NCBI RefSeq assembly: GCF_035987325.1
Contig: NZ_CP108488.1
Location: forward strand, 6,262,001-6,326,000
DNA from: Streptomyces sp. NBC_01244
GTDB taxonomy: Bacteria > Actinomycetota > Actinomycetes > Streptomycetales > Streptomycetaceae
Reading direction: 5' to 3'
DNA: 64,000 nt
The notes under the pieces were generated by a model that saw nothing but the letters and a program-made list of their open reading frames with translations, had not been told where the DNA came from and did not search any database. This document shows positions 51,645-59,343 of this stretch, one piece after another. Made by a program: the position numbers and the translations under genes. The first letter of the stretch is position 1, and the number at the start of each line of letters is the position of its first letter.

Positions 51645-52168
51645 TGTCTTAACCCCTTAAGTCTTTGAATCGTTGAGGGTGGCCACTCCTGGTTAAGGGG
51701 TGGGCGGGCACCGCGTCCGTCTTCGCGTCGACGGTTGTAGGCCCGTCTCCACGAAGGGGAGGTTCGTACGCGCGGGCGCGCCGCACGCGCGCCCTGAGCC
51801 CCGGATGAGGGGTGTAAGGATCTGTTCTACCCGAAGAACACTCACCCAGACGAGTCGATTCCCGCTCGACCATAAGCCCCTTGTCCTGGTTTTGGCGAAA
51901 AGTCCAAACCTCTCTGTCCGATGGGCGAGACGCGCCGTAAATAGTGAGGCAAAAGGCCCAGGTCACGGCCGTTCGTGCGGCTCTGAGGGTCCTTGTCCGC
52001 AGTCCTGTTGGGTACGAAGGGGCTGCCGTTATCCGATTTTGACCTGACGGGCTGCCTGAATGACTCAGTCCGAATGGCAAGATGCCCCTAATCACACAAG
52101 GTCGCGACACTCGATGAGGCGTGCCGGACCGCATTTCGATGCTTTCCACCTGCCGGAGGAACCAGCTC
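51645..52168. promoter_or_regulatory. 524-base divergent regulatory region between malic enzyme and the amino acid ABC operon
   Basis: No gene is seen. Near malE, ACCCCTTAA (51652-51660) and TTAAGGGGT (51693-51701) can pair, covering the malic enzyme ribosome site. Further right the sequence is relatively AT-richer (51830-52110), with TTGACC at 52039-52044 as a possible -35 for the transporter operon; no matching -10 was assigned with confidence. Confidence 0.6.
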
Positions 52169-53128
52169 ATGACCGCAAGCACCACCCGCCGTACGACCGC
52201 CGCCCGGTCCCGGATCGCCGCGGTCGGCGCGATCGCGGTCGCCGGCGCCCTGATCCTCACCGGCTGTGGAGACCAGACGGAGAAGGGTTCCGCCGCGACG
52301 CCGTCGGGCAAGGCGAACGCCGCCCCGCTCTTCTCCAAGCTTCCGAAGAAGATCCAGGACGCGGGCGTCATCAAGGTCGGCACGGACGCCACGTACGCGC
52401 CGATGGAGTTCACCGAGGGCGGCAAGATCGTCGGCGTCGACCCGGGCATCGCGGAGGCCCTCGGCAAGCAGCTCGGCGTCACCTTCAAGTTCGAGTCGGG
52501 CACCTTCGACACCCTGATCGGCAGCATGCAGACGGGCCGCAGCGACGTGGTCATGTCCTCGCTCACCGACACCAAGGCCCGTCAGGAGGGCCTGGACGAC
52601 AAGGGCGCCAAGACCGGTGCCGGTGTCGACTTCGTCGACTACTTCTCCGCCTCCACCGGCATCCTGGTCAAGAAGGGGAACCCGCAGGGCATCAAGACCC
52701 TCGACGACCTCTGCGGCAAGAAGGTCGCCGTCCAGCGCGGCACCACGTACGAGCAGTCCGCCAAGGACCAGTCCGAGAAGTGCAAGACGGCCGGCAAGGG
52801 CGAGGTCTCCATCGAGTCCTTCCCGACCGACGCCGAGGCCCAGACCCGTGTGAAGGCCGGCGGCGCCGTGGCCGACCTCAACGACTCCCCGGTCGCCGCG
52901 TACATCGCGCAGACCGCCGGTGGCGGCAACGACTTCGAGGCCATCGCCAACCCGACCGACGCCGGTCTCTTCGGCATCGCCGTGGACAAGAAGAACGCCG
53001 AGCTGCGCGACGCGCTCAAGGCCGCCCTCGACGCGATCATCAAGGACGGCTCGTACAAGACCGCCCTGGACAAGTGGAACGCGGGCTCCGGTGCCGTGAC
53101 CGAGGCCAAGATCAACGCAGGCTCCTGA
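52169..53128 (+). CDS. polar amino acid ABC transporter, substrate-binding lipoprotein
   Basis: 319-residue family 3 solute-binding protein. The signal peptide ends in a lipobox (GALILTGC, Cys about residue 32). The mature part begins KIQDAGVIKVGTDATYAPMEF, then VDPGIAEALGKQLGV, typical of glutamate/glutamine or cationic amino acid binders. Ligand identity is not determined. ATG 52169 follows GGAGGAACCAGCTC. It is first in a three-gene unit with permease and ATPase. Confidence 0.93.
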   Translation: MTASTTRRTTAARSRIAAVGAIAVAGALILTGCGDQTEKGSAATPSGKANAAPLFSKLPKKIQDAGVIKVGTDATYAPMEFTEGGKIVGVDPGIAEALGKQLGVTFKFESGTFDTLIGSMQTGRSDVVMSSLTDTKARQEGLDDKGAKTGAGVDFVDYFSASTGILVKKGNPQGIKTLDDLCGKKVAVQRGTTYEQSAKDQSEKCKTAGKGEVSIESFPTDAEAQTRVKAGGAVADLNDSPVAAYIAQTAGGGNDFEAIANPTDAGLFGIAVDKKNAELRDALKAALDAIIKDGSYKTALDKWNAGSGAVTEAKINAGS

Positions 53129-53167
53129 TCTCCGCGCACCACCGCAGCACACTGAAGGGCAGTCACT

Positions 53168-54109
53168 GTGACTGACAAGCTCGACAAGGTCCCGGGCCCG
53201 GCGGACACCCCGCCGGCCGGTTCCGTCCCTCCCGAGGCGATCAAGGCCATTCCGGTTCGTCATTACGGTCGCTGGGTCAGCGCCGTGGTGGTCATCGGTC
53301 TGGTCGCGTTGCTCGCCGTCGCCTTCTCGCAGGGCAACGTCCGCTGGGCGACCGTGCCGGAGAAGCTGTTCGACCCGACCATCATCCGGGGTCTGTTCAA
53401 CACGATCTGGATCAGCGTCGCCTCGATGGCCCTGGGCCTGGTGCTCGGTGTCCTGTTCGCCGTGATGCGACTCTCGAAGAACCCGGTGACCAGCACCATC
53501 GCCTGGTTCTACATCTGGTTCTTCCGCGGCACCCCGGTGTACGTACAGCTCCTCATCTGGTTCAACCTCGCCCTGATCTTCCCGGTGCTGAACCTGGGGT
53601 TCTACAAGGACGAGATGACCCAGGTCATGACCCCGTTCCTGGCCGCCCTGCTGGGTCTGGGTCTGAACGAGGGCGCGTACATGGCGGAGATCGTCCGTGC
53701 CGGCATCCAGTCGGTCGACGAGGGCCAGACCGAGGCCTCGCACGCGCTGGGCATGACCCGGACGCAGACCATGCGCCGGATCGTGCTCCCGCAGGCCATG
53801 CGGGTGATCGTCCCGCCGTCGGGCAACGAGTTCATCAACATGCTGAAGACCTCCTCGCTGGTGGTCGCCGTGCAGTACTTCGATCTGCTGCGCGCCGCCC
53901 AGGACATCGCGTCCACCTCGTTCGCGGTGATGGAGATGTTCTTCGTCGCGTCGATCTGGTACCTCGCCCTGACCAGTGTGTTCAGTGTCGGCCAGTACTA
54001 CCTGGAGCGCCGCTACGCTCGCGGCTCGCTGCGGTCCCTGCCGCCCACCCCGCTGCAGAAGATCAAGGCGAACCTCTCCCGCTTCTCGAACCGCAAGGCG
54101 GTGGCCTGA
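53168..54109 (+). CDS. polar amino acid ABC transporter permease
   Basis: 313-residue HisM/GlnP-type inner-membrane permease. A hydrophilic N-terminus of about 35 residues precedes membrane segments starting [18 protein letters not shown]. The His/Glu/Gln family signature [20 protein letters not shown] and the EAA loop [20 protein letters not shown] are present. GTG 53168 follows AAGGGCAGTCACT. Only one permease gene is present, so it probably works as a homodimer. The stop overlaps the ATPase start (TGATG). Confidence 0.93.
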   Translation: MTDKLDKVPGPADTPPAGSVPPEAIKAIPVRHYGRWVSAVVVIGLVALLAVAFSQGNVRWATVPEKLFDPTIIRGLFNTIWISVASMALGLVLGVLFAVMRLSKNPVTSTIAWFYIWFFRGTPVYVQLLIWFNLALIFPVLNLGFYKDEMTQVMTPFLAALLGLGLNEGAYMAEIVRAGIQSVDEGQTEASHALGMTRTQTMRRIVLPQAMRVIVPPSGNEFINMLKTSSLVVAVQYFDLLRAAQDIASTSFAVMEMFFVASIWYLALTSVFSVGQYYLERRYARGSLRSLPPTPLQKIKANLSRFSNRKAVA

Positions 54110-54876
54110 TGACTTCGACTGCCATGGTGAAGGCCGAAGGCGTCCACAAGTCCTACGGAGCCGCGCACATCCTCAAGGGGATCGACCTGGAGGTCGCCCC
54201 GCGTGAGGTGTTCTGCCTGGTCGGTCCGTCCGGCTCCGGCAAGTCGACGTTCCTGCGGTGCATCAACCACCTGGAGCAGGTCAACGCCGGACGGCTGTAC
54301 GTCGACGGCCGGCTGGTGGGCTACCGGCAGAAGGGCGACAAGCTCTACGAGCTGAAGGACAGCGAGGTCGCGGCGCAGCGCCGGGACATCGGCATGGTCT
54401 TCCAGCGCTTCAACCTCTTCCCGCACATGACGGCCATAGAGAACGTCATGGAAGCCCCGGTCATGGTCAAGGGTGAGAGCAAGTCGGTCGCGCGGGCGCG
54501 CGCCGTCAAGCTCCTGGACCGGGTCGGTCTCGGCGACAAGGGCGGGAACTACCCCACCCAGCTCTCCGGCGGCCAGCAGCAGCGCGTGGCGATCGCCCGC
54601 GCGCTGGCGATGGAGCCGAAGCTGATGCTCTTCGACGAGCCCACCTCGGCGCTCGACCCGGAGCTCGTCGGTGACGTCCTCGACGTCATGCGGGATCTGG
54701 CCGAGTCGGGCATGACCATGATCGTGGTCACCCACGAGATGGGCTTCGCCCGCGAGGTCGGCGACAACCTCGTCTTCATGGACGGCGGCGTCGTGGTCGA
54801 ATCCGGCCACCCCCGCGAGGTCCTGGGCAACCCGCAGCACGACCGCACCAAGGCCTTCCTCTCGAAGGTCCTGTAG
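54109..54876 (+). CDS. polar amino acid ABC transporter ATPase
   Basis: 255-residue GlnQ-type ATPase. Walker [11 protein letters not shown]-loop [13 protein letters not shown], signature [15 protein letters not shown], Walker [15 protein letters not shown], and H-loop VVTHEMGFA are all intact. ATG 54109 overlaps the permease stop by one base. A strong terminator follows at 54893. Confidence 0.96.
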   Translation: MTSTAMVKAEGVHKSYGAAHILKGIDLEVAPREVFCLVGPSGSGKSTFLRCINHLEQVNAGRLYVDGRLVGYRQKGDKLYELKDSEVAAQRRDIGMVFQRFNLFPHMTAIENVMEAPVMVKGESKSVARARAVKLLDRVGLGDKGGNYPTQLSGGQQQRVAIARALAMEPKLMLFDEPTSALDPELVGDVLDVMRDLAESGMTMIVVTHEMGFAREVGDNLVFMDGGVVVESGHPREVLGNPQHDRTKAFLSKVL

Positions 54877-54892
54877 GACGGCGGCGTTCCAC

Positions 54893-54932
54893 GCGTGAGG
54901 GGCGGTACGGATTCCCGTACCGCCCCTCACGC
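54893..54932. terminator. bidirectional terminator between the ABC operon and a methyltransferase gene
   Basis: GCGTGAGGGGCGGTACGG (54893-54910) pairs with CCGTACCGCCCCTCACGC (54915-54932), an 18-bp perfect stem with a 4-base loop. Confidence 0.92.
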
Positions 54933-54957
54933 ATGACCGGCCCGCGCCGGCCCCGGC

Positions 54958-55758
54958 CTACTTCAGGGCCAGCACCAGCCCGTCGGAGGGCGAGCGCCAG
55001 ACCGTACGGGCCTCCGCGAAGCCGGCGGCGCGCAGCGTGGCCGCGTGCCAGGACTCCGGCGGGGTGTCGCCGTCGGCGTGCTCCCCGTAGATCTCGAAGC
55101 GGGCCTTCGTCGGCTCGGCGAGCGCCGGGTCACAGGCCGCGAGCTCCCACCACTCGCGCCAGTCCAGCGCCCCGGCCGCCTTCGCCCGGTCCATGCCGCC
55201 GTGCCGGTGGGCGCGCTCGGCGGCGTTGATCCGCGGGGTGGCGGGGTCGGGCATGTGGTCGGCGTTCATGAACACCCCGCCGGGGCGCAGCAGCGGCGGG
55301 AGCTGCCCGTAGAGCACGGCGAGGTCCGTGCCGGGCAGCCAGTGCAGGGCGGTGGCGGTCAGGACCGCGTCGTAGGAGGCGTGGGGGAGGGCCGCGTGCC
55401 AGTCGGGGTCCTTGAGGTCGGCGGTGACGAAGGTGACCCGGGGGTCGCCCGCGAAGTGGCCCCGGGCGATCGTCAACAGCGCGGGGTCGAGATCGACTCC
55501 CGTACTGGTGGATCGCGGGAACCGCTTGAGGACGCGGTCCGTGATACTTCCCGTACCGCACGCGAGATCGAGCACCCGGGGGGCGGTGCCGACCAGCGCC
55601 TCCACCATGTCCAGCATCACCCGGAACCGCTCCTCGCGGTCCGGCATGTACCACTCCTGCTGCCGGTCCCAGCTGTCCTGCCAGGCCTGCCAGTCGGACG
55701 GTGCCGTACCGGAGCGTGCCGCATCAGAGCTTGCCGTATCCGCCACGAAATCCTCCAC
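54958..55758 (-). CDS. class I SAM-dependent methyltransferase
   Basis: 266-residue Rossmann-fold methyltransferase. Motif I is RVLDLACGTGSITDRVL, motif II STGVDLDPALL, and TATALHWLPGTDL marks the trans-aconitate/ubiquinone-type subfamily. The substrate is unknown. GTG 55758 is chosen; the first 20 residues are Ser/Ala-rich and an internal start is possible. It is divergent from the CGNR gene by 67 bases. Confidence 0.88.
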   Translation of the reverse strand: MEDFVADTASSDAARSGTAPSDWQAWQDSWDRQQEWYMPDREERFRVMLDMVEALVGTAPRVLDLACGTGSITDRVLKRFPRSTSTGVDLDPALLTIARGHFAGDPRVTFVTADLKDPDWHAALPHASYDAVLTATALHWLPGTDLAVLYGQLPPLLRPGGVFMNADHMPDPATPRINAAERAHRHGGMDRAKAAGALDWREWWELAACDPALAEPTKARFEIYGEHADGDTPPESWHAATLRAAGFAEARTVWRSPSDGLVLALK

Positions 55759-55825
55759 GCGTAATACCCTCGAACATGTCTCAGTCGTTACCAGAGACCC
55801 TAATCCGCAGCCGTAAGGACTACAA

Positions 55826-56455
55826 GTGGAAATGGCCCATTACTCGGACTACGCCGTGCGCCTGGTCAACACCGAGGAGCCGGCCCGCAACAAGGACTCG
55901 CTGACCTCCGTGGACGCCGTCCGCGCCCTCTTCGGCGTCAGCGTGCAGATGGCCCGCCGGGTCACGGACGGTGACGTCACCCGCTTCCGCAACGTCCGCG
56001 GCCGGCTGCGCGCCGTCTTCGAGGCCGCCGACGGCGGGGACCACGTCCTCGCCGTCGACCTGCTGAACTCCCTGCTCATGGAGTTCCCGGTCAGTCCGCA
56101 GGTCTCCGGGCACGAGACTCTCGGGGAGCACGGCGGCCCGAACTGGCACATCCACCTGGCCGACCACCCCTCCAACGCCTCCGCCGGCTACGCCGCGATC
56201 GCGTGCTTCGGGCTGGCCTTCCACCTCACCGAGCACGGCCCGGACCGGCTCGGCCTGTGCCAGGCCGCGCCCTGCCGCAACGCCTACCTCGACACCTCCA
56301 CCAACCGCTCCCGGCGCTACTGCTCCGACCGGTGCGCCACGCGCGCCAACGTCGCCGCCTACCGCGCCCGCAAGCGCCTGGAGGCCGAGGAGTCCGCCCA
56401 CAGCGGGCGCAGCGCCGAGGAAGCCCAGGAGAGCCACGCCCTCAGCGAACGCTGA
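55826..56455 (+). CDS. CGNR zinc-finger / ABATE-domain protein
   Basis: 209-residue presumed transcriptional regulator. An N-terminal ABATE domain (about 1-130, VRLVNTEEP, DAVRALFG) is followed by a CGNR-type zinc finger: LGLCQAAPCRNAYLD and YCSDRCATRANVAAYRARKR (Cys at about 147, 152, 167, 171). GTG 55826 is preferred (AAGGA seven bases upstream) over ATG 55832. Its last 97 bases overlap the 3' end of sodX on the other strand. Confidence 0.87.
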   Translation: MEMAHYSDYAVRLVNTEEPARNKDSLTSVDAVRALFGVSVQMARRVTDGDVTRFRNVRGRLRAVFEAADGGDHVLAVDLLNSLLMEFPVSPQVSGHETLGEHGGPNWHIHLADHPSNASAGYAAIACFGLAFHLTEHGPDRLGLCQAAPCRNAYLDTSTNRSRRYCSDRCATRANVAAYRARKRLEAEESAHSGRSAEEAQESHALSER

Positions 56456-56826
56456 TCCTCCCCCGCGTGCTCCGGCCGGGGGCGCGGCCGGAAGCGGACC
56501 ACCGCGGTCGCCAGCACGAGCTCGTCGGGGACCGCCCCGTAGTCCGTGCTGTCGCCCGTCTCGTTGTACGGGTTGTCGCCCAGCACCCACCAGCCGCCCG
56601 GGCGCCGCTCCACCGCCCGCTTGACGACCAGCAGGTCCTGCTGGAAGGGATGGCGCAGCACCACCACGTGGCCCGGCCGTACGGGTGCCCCGTAGCGGAC
56701 CAGCACCTGGTCCCCGTTCTCCAGGGTCGGCGCCATCGAGGGGCCCGTCACCTCCACGGTGCCGATCCGCTTCAACGGCGATTCCCACTCCCGCGTCCGG
56801 CCGCGCGAGCGCGTGCTCCCCGCCAT
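56359..56826 (-). CDS. sodX: nickel superoxide dismutase maturation protease SodX
   Basis: 155-residue S24/S26 signal-peptidase-like protease that trims the SodN propeptide so the N-terminal His can bind nickel. Catalytic Ser30 lies in VTGPSMAPTLENGD and Lys69 in LLVVKRAVE; GWWVLGDNPYNETGDSTDYG is the conserved box E. It is adjacent to and divergent from sodN, the standard sodX-sodN arrangement. ATG 56826 is chosen. The C-terminal 30 residues extend over the CGNR 3' end and may be dispensable. Confidence 0.92.
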   Translation of the reverse strand: MAGSTRSRGRTREWESPLKRIGTVEVTGPSMAPTLENGDQVLVRYGAPVRPGHVVVLRHPFQQDLLVVKRAVERRPGGWWVLGDNPYNETGDSTDYGAVPDELVLATAVVRFRPRPRPEHAGEDQRSLRAWLSWASSALRPLWADSSASRRLRAR

Positions 56827-56958
56827 CCGAGACCTCCTTGACCGCGCTCGTCCACTCTTCGTGCCACCCCGCATGCTGCCGCACTCTTCCGTACATTCGG
56901 TCACCGGCCCGGGCGCACCCCTGGACTTTTGTCCCAACCCCAAGGGGGCGGCCGCGAA

Positions 56959-57000
56959 ATCGTCTTTCTCACGGAGTAATCTCCCCCTTGAGAAGACGAT
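56959..57000 (+). promoter_or_regulatory. stem-loop in the sodN leader
   Basis: ATCGTCTTTCTCA (56959-56971) pairs with TGAGAAGACGAT (56989-57000), with one bulged T. It lies directly before the ribosome site GAGGAGG (57004-57010) of sodN. In S. coelicolor the sodN mRNA 5' region is the target of the nickel-responsive s-SodF RNA. Confidence 0.7.
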
Positions 57001-57019
57001 CACGAGGAGGACAAACTCC

Positions 57020-57415
57020 ATGCTTTCCCGCCTCTTCGCCCCCAAGGCGAAGGTCTCCGCCCACTGCGATCTTCCGTGCGGCGTGTACGACCCTGCCCAG
57101 GCCCGCATCGAGGCCGAGTCCGTCAAGGCCGTGCAGGAGAAGTACCAGGCCAACGACGACGCCGACTTCCGCGCGCGCGCCATCACCATCAAGGAGCAGC
57201 GCGCCGAGCTCGCGAAGCACCACGTTTCGGTGCTGTGGAGCGACTACTTCAAGCCGCCGCACTTCGAGAAGTACCCGCAGCTGCACACCCTGGTCAACGA
57301 CACCCTGAAGGCCCTCTCGGCCGCCAAGGCGTCGAACGACCCGGCGACCGGCGCCAAGGCGCTGGAGCTCATCGCCGAGATCGACCGCATCTTCTGGGAG
57401 ACCAAGGCCGCCTGA
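57020..57415 (+). CDS. sodN: nickel superoxide dismutase
   Basis: 131-residue precursor of the cytoplasmic hexameric Ni-SOD. A 14-residue propeptide (MLSRLFAPKAKVSA) is removed to expose His15; the nickel hook is HCDLPCG (His15, Cys16, Cys20 = H1, C2, C6 of the mature enzyme). The four-helix bundle follows. GAGGAGG lies 10 bases before ATG 57020. It is divergent from sodX, which processes it. Nickel availability normally decides between SodN and SodF expression. Confidence 0.97.
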   Translation: MLSRLFAPKAKVSAHCDLPCGVYDPAQARIEAESVKAVQEKYQANDDADFRARAITIKEQRAELAKHHVSVLWSDYFKPPHFEKYPQLHTLVNDTLKALSAAKASNDPATGAKALELIAEIDRIFWETKAA

Positions 57416-57454
57416 TCGGACCCTCCGGTCCGATCGGCCTTGTCCCGCGGGACG

Positions 57455-57499
57455 ATGACGAAGGGGCCCGACCGCAGTGCGGTCGGGCCCCTTCGTCAT
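57455..57499. terminator. terminator of sodN (bidirectional hairpin)
   Basis: ATGACGAAGGGGCCCGACCG (57455-57474) pairs with CGGTCGGGCCCCTTCGTCAT (57480-57499), a 20-bp stem. Confidence 0.92.
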
Positions 57500-57554
57500 G
57501 CCGTGCGGCCTGCGCGGCCCGCGCGTGCGGAGCGTGCGCGGAGACGTGAGCGAC

Positions 57555-57740
57555 CTACTCGTCGTCCTCGTCCTCGTCGTCCAGGCGGGCCAGCCAGGTG
57601 GCGAGGCGTTCCACCGGGACCTCGAAGTCCGGGTTCAGGTCGACGAAGGTGCGCAGCTGCTCGGCGAGCCACTCGAAGGTGACCTCCTCCTCGCCGCGCC
57701 GCTTCTCCAGCTCCTCGATGCCGCGATCGGTGAAGTACAA
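57555..57740 (-). CDS. DUF6104-family small acidic protein
   Basis: 61-residue conserved Streptomyces protein (LYFTDRGIEELEKRRG, then VTFEWLAEQLRTFVDLNPDF, acidic end DDEDEDDE). TTG 57740 is chosen because GGAG lies seven bases before it and family members start at this point; upstream in-frame starts would add low-complexity sequence. No function is known. It is divergent from the HExxH-family gene by about 145 bases. Confidence 0.8.
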   Translation of the reverse strand: MYFTDRGIEELEKRRGEEEVTFEWLAEQLRTFVDLNPDFEVPVERLATWLARLDDEDEDDE

Positions 57741-57885
57741 GTCGGGCTCCGTGCGGTGGTCGGGTGTTCGGGTGTGTCCCGTCAGGATAATCCGCCCGCC
57801 CGCCGCGGCCGGACCTGACCGCTTTCCGCCGTTCGCGGAGCCCCTCTTCAGGGCAGGGATGGAGGGTCCGCGGCGGGAGGTATGC

Positions 57886-59112
57886 ATGGATCACCCCGAG
57901 CCGAGCGACGGCGTGCTGCGGGCACTCGGCTCCACCGAGCCGTCCGCCGAAGGGACCGCGCTGGTGTGCGGCGTACGGCGGGCCCGGCGGCTGCGGCTGC
58001 TGCGGGAGCTCGCGGCACTGCCCGGCGCCCGTACCGGAGAGGCGGCCGAGCGCTGGGCCCTGCTGGAGGAGGCCGGGCGCCGCGACCCCGGCGCGGTGGC
58101 CGACGTGGTGCACTATCCGGCCACCGGGGTGTGGGCCGAGGAGACGCTGCGCAGGCTGCGCACGCGGCACGGGCCGCCCGCCGACCTCGGACACCTCGGG
58201 GCGCTCGCCACCGCCGCGGCGCTGCGCGCCGGGATCGGCTTCAAGATCACGCTGCGGCCCGCGCACGGACGCCTCGTCCTGCCCACCCTGGGGCTGCTGC
58301 GCCCGGACCGGCCGGGGCCGCTCGCCCTGAGCGAGGGCTCCTGGGATCCCGGCAGCCCGGAGGCGCTGGTCCTGCACGCGCTGCCCGACGGGCGGACCGC
58401 CCTCGACGACCTCGACCCGTACCGCGCCCCCGGGACGGTGCCCGCCGCCCGCCGGCTCACCCCCAAGGGGCACAAGCGCTGGGACACCCAGTGGTCCGGA
58501 GCCCTCACGCTGCTGCGGCGCTACGACACCGCCCGCGCGGAGGAGGCCGGGCAGCTGCTGCGCTGCGTGGTCCCGCTGTCCGGCAGCTCCCGGTCCTACG
58601 GCGGGACCCTGCCCGCGGCGGCGGGATCCGTCCTGGCCCGGGCGCAGCCGCCGCCCGCGCTGGCCGCGACCCTCGTGTTCGAGGTGCAGCACGGGAAGCT
58701 GGCGGCCCTCGCGGAGGCGCTCCCGCTGCACACCGCCGACGGCTCCGCACGGTACTGGGCACCCTGGCGGGCCGATCCACGGCCGCTGGAGGGGCTCCTG
58801 CGGGGCGCGTACGCGCATCTCGGGCTGGCGGGCTACTGGCAGCGCGCGGCGCTCTACGGGGCCAGGGGGGCCTGGGCGCAGCACGCGCGGGTCCGGGCCC
58901 AGGTGGCGGCGGTGCTGCCCGTCCTGGACGCCTGCCCGGAACTCACCGCCGGCGGGCGGGTGTTCGTCGGCGCGATGGTCGCGGCGGAGCGGGGGATGGA
59001 CGGCGTGTCCTCGCCGGGTACGCGGTACGCGGTGGCCCGCGGGGTGGTGGAGCGGGACCGGGTGGACTGGTGTGCGGCGCACCCGAACCTGGCCCCGTAC
59101 GCGCCCGGCTGA
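57886..59112 (+). CDS. HExxH-motif (peptide beta-hydroxylase/FxsB-C-like) family protein with degenerate metal site
   Basis: 408-residue protein matching the mod_HExxH family, some of which are 2-oxoglutarate-dependent peptide beta-hydroxylases and some attached to RiPP enzymes. Family landmarks are VVHYPATGVWAEETLRRL, IGFKITLRP...LVLPTLGLL, LDDLDPYR and YWAPWRADPRPLEGLLRGAYA. The signature HExxH is here F265-E266-V-Q-H269: the first His is Phe (TTC). The rest of the domain is well conserved, so function may be altered rather than lost. No RiPP precursor was seen nearby. ATG 57886 has GGGAGG upstream. Confidence 0.75.
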   Translation: MDHPEPSDGVLRALGSTEPSAEGTALVCGVRRARRLRLLRELAALPGARTGEAAERWALLEEAGRRDPGAVADVVHYPATGVWAEETLRRLRTRHGPPADLGHLGALATAAALRAGIGFKITLRPAHGRLVLPTLGLLRPDRPGPLALSEGSWDPGSPEALVLHALPDGRTALDDLDPYRAPGTVPAARRLTPKGHKRWDTQWSGALTLLRRYDTARAEEAGQLLRCVVPLSGSSRSYGGTLPAAAGSVLARAQPPPALAATLVFEVQHGKLAALAEALPLHTADGSARYWAPWRADPRPLEGLLRGAYAHLGLAGYWQRAALYGARGAWAQHARVRAQVAAVLPVLDACPELTAGGRVFVGAMVAAERGMDGVSSPGTRYAVARGVVERDRVDWCAAHPNLAPYAPG

Positions 59113-59180
59113 CGAGGGGGGCCGCTGCGCGGGGCCGTCCCCTACCCGCCCTTCCACCGTTCCCCGGGCGCTGCCCGGAC

Positions 59181-59240
59181 CCGCGCCTCAAACGCCGGCG
59201 GGGCTGGATTCATCCAGCCCCGCCGGCGTTTGAGGCGCGG
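59181..59240. repeat. Streptomyces REP-like palindrome, copy 2 (complete)
   Basis: Two 28-base arms (59181-59208 and 59213-59240) are perfect inverted copies around TTCA. The arm contains CGCCTCAAACGCCGGCGGGG. Left flanking sequence from 59145 resembles copy 1 at 50230-50336. Confidence 0.85.
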
Positions 59241-59277
59241 GGTCTGGGGCGGAGCCCCAGCAGCGGCGCGGACAGCC

Positions 59278-59321
59278 GGAAGGCCCGGTCCCCTCGGACG
59301 TCCGAGGGGGCCGGGCCTTCC
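59278..59321 (-). terminator. terminator of kgd
   Basis: GGAAGGCCCGGTCCCCTCGG pairs with CCGAGGGGGCCGGGCCTTCC (59302-59321), with one G-T pair, 22 bases past the kgd stop. Confidence 0.88.
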
Positions 59322-59343
59322 ACCGTTCGAGCAAGCGCAGTGC

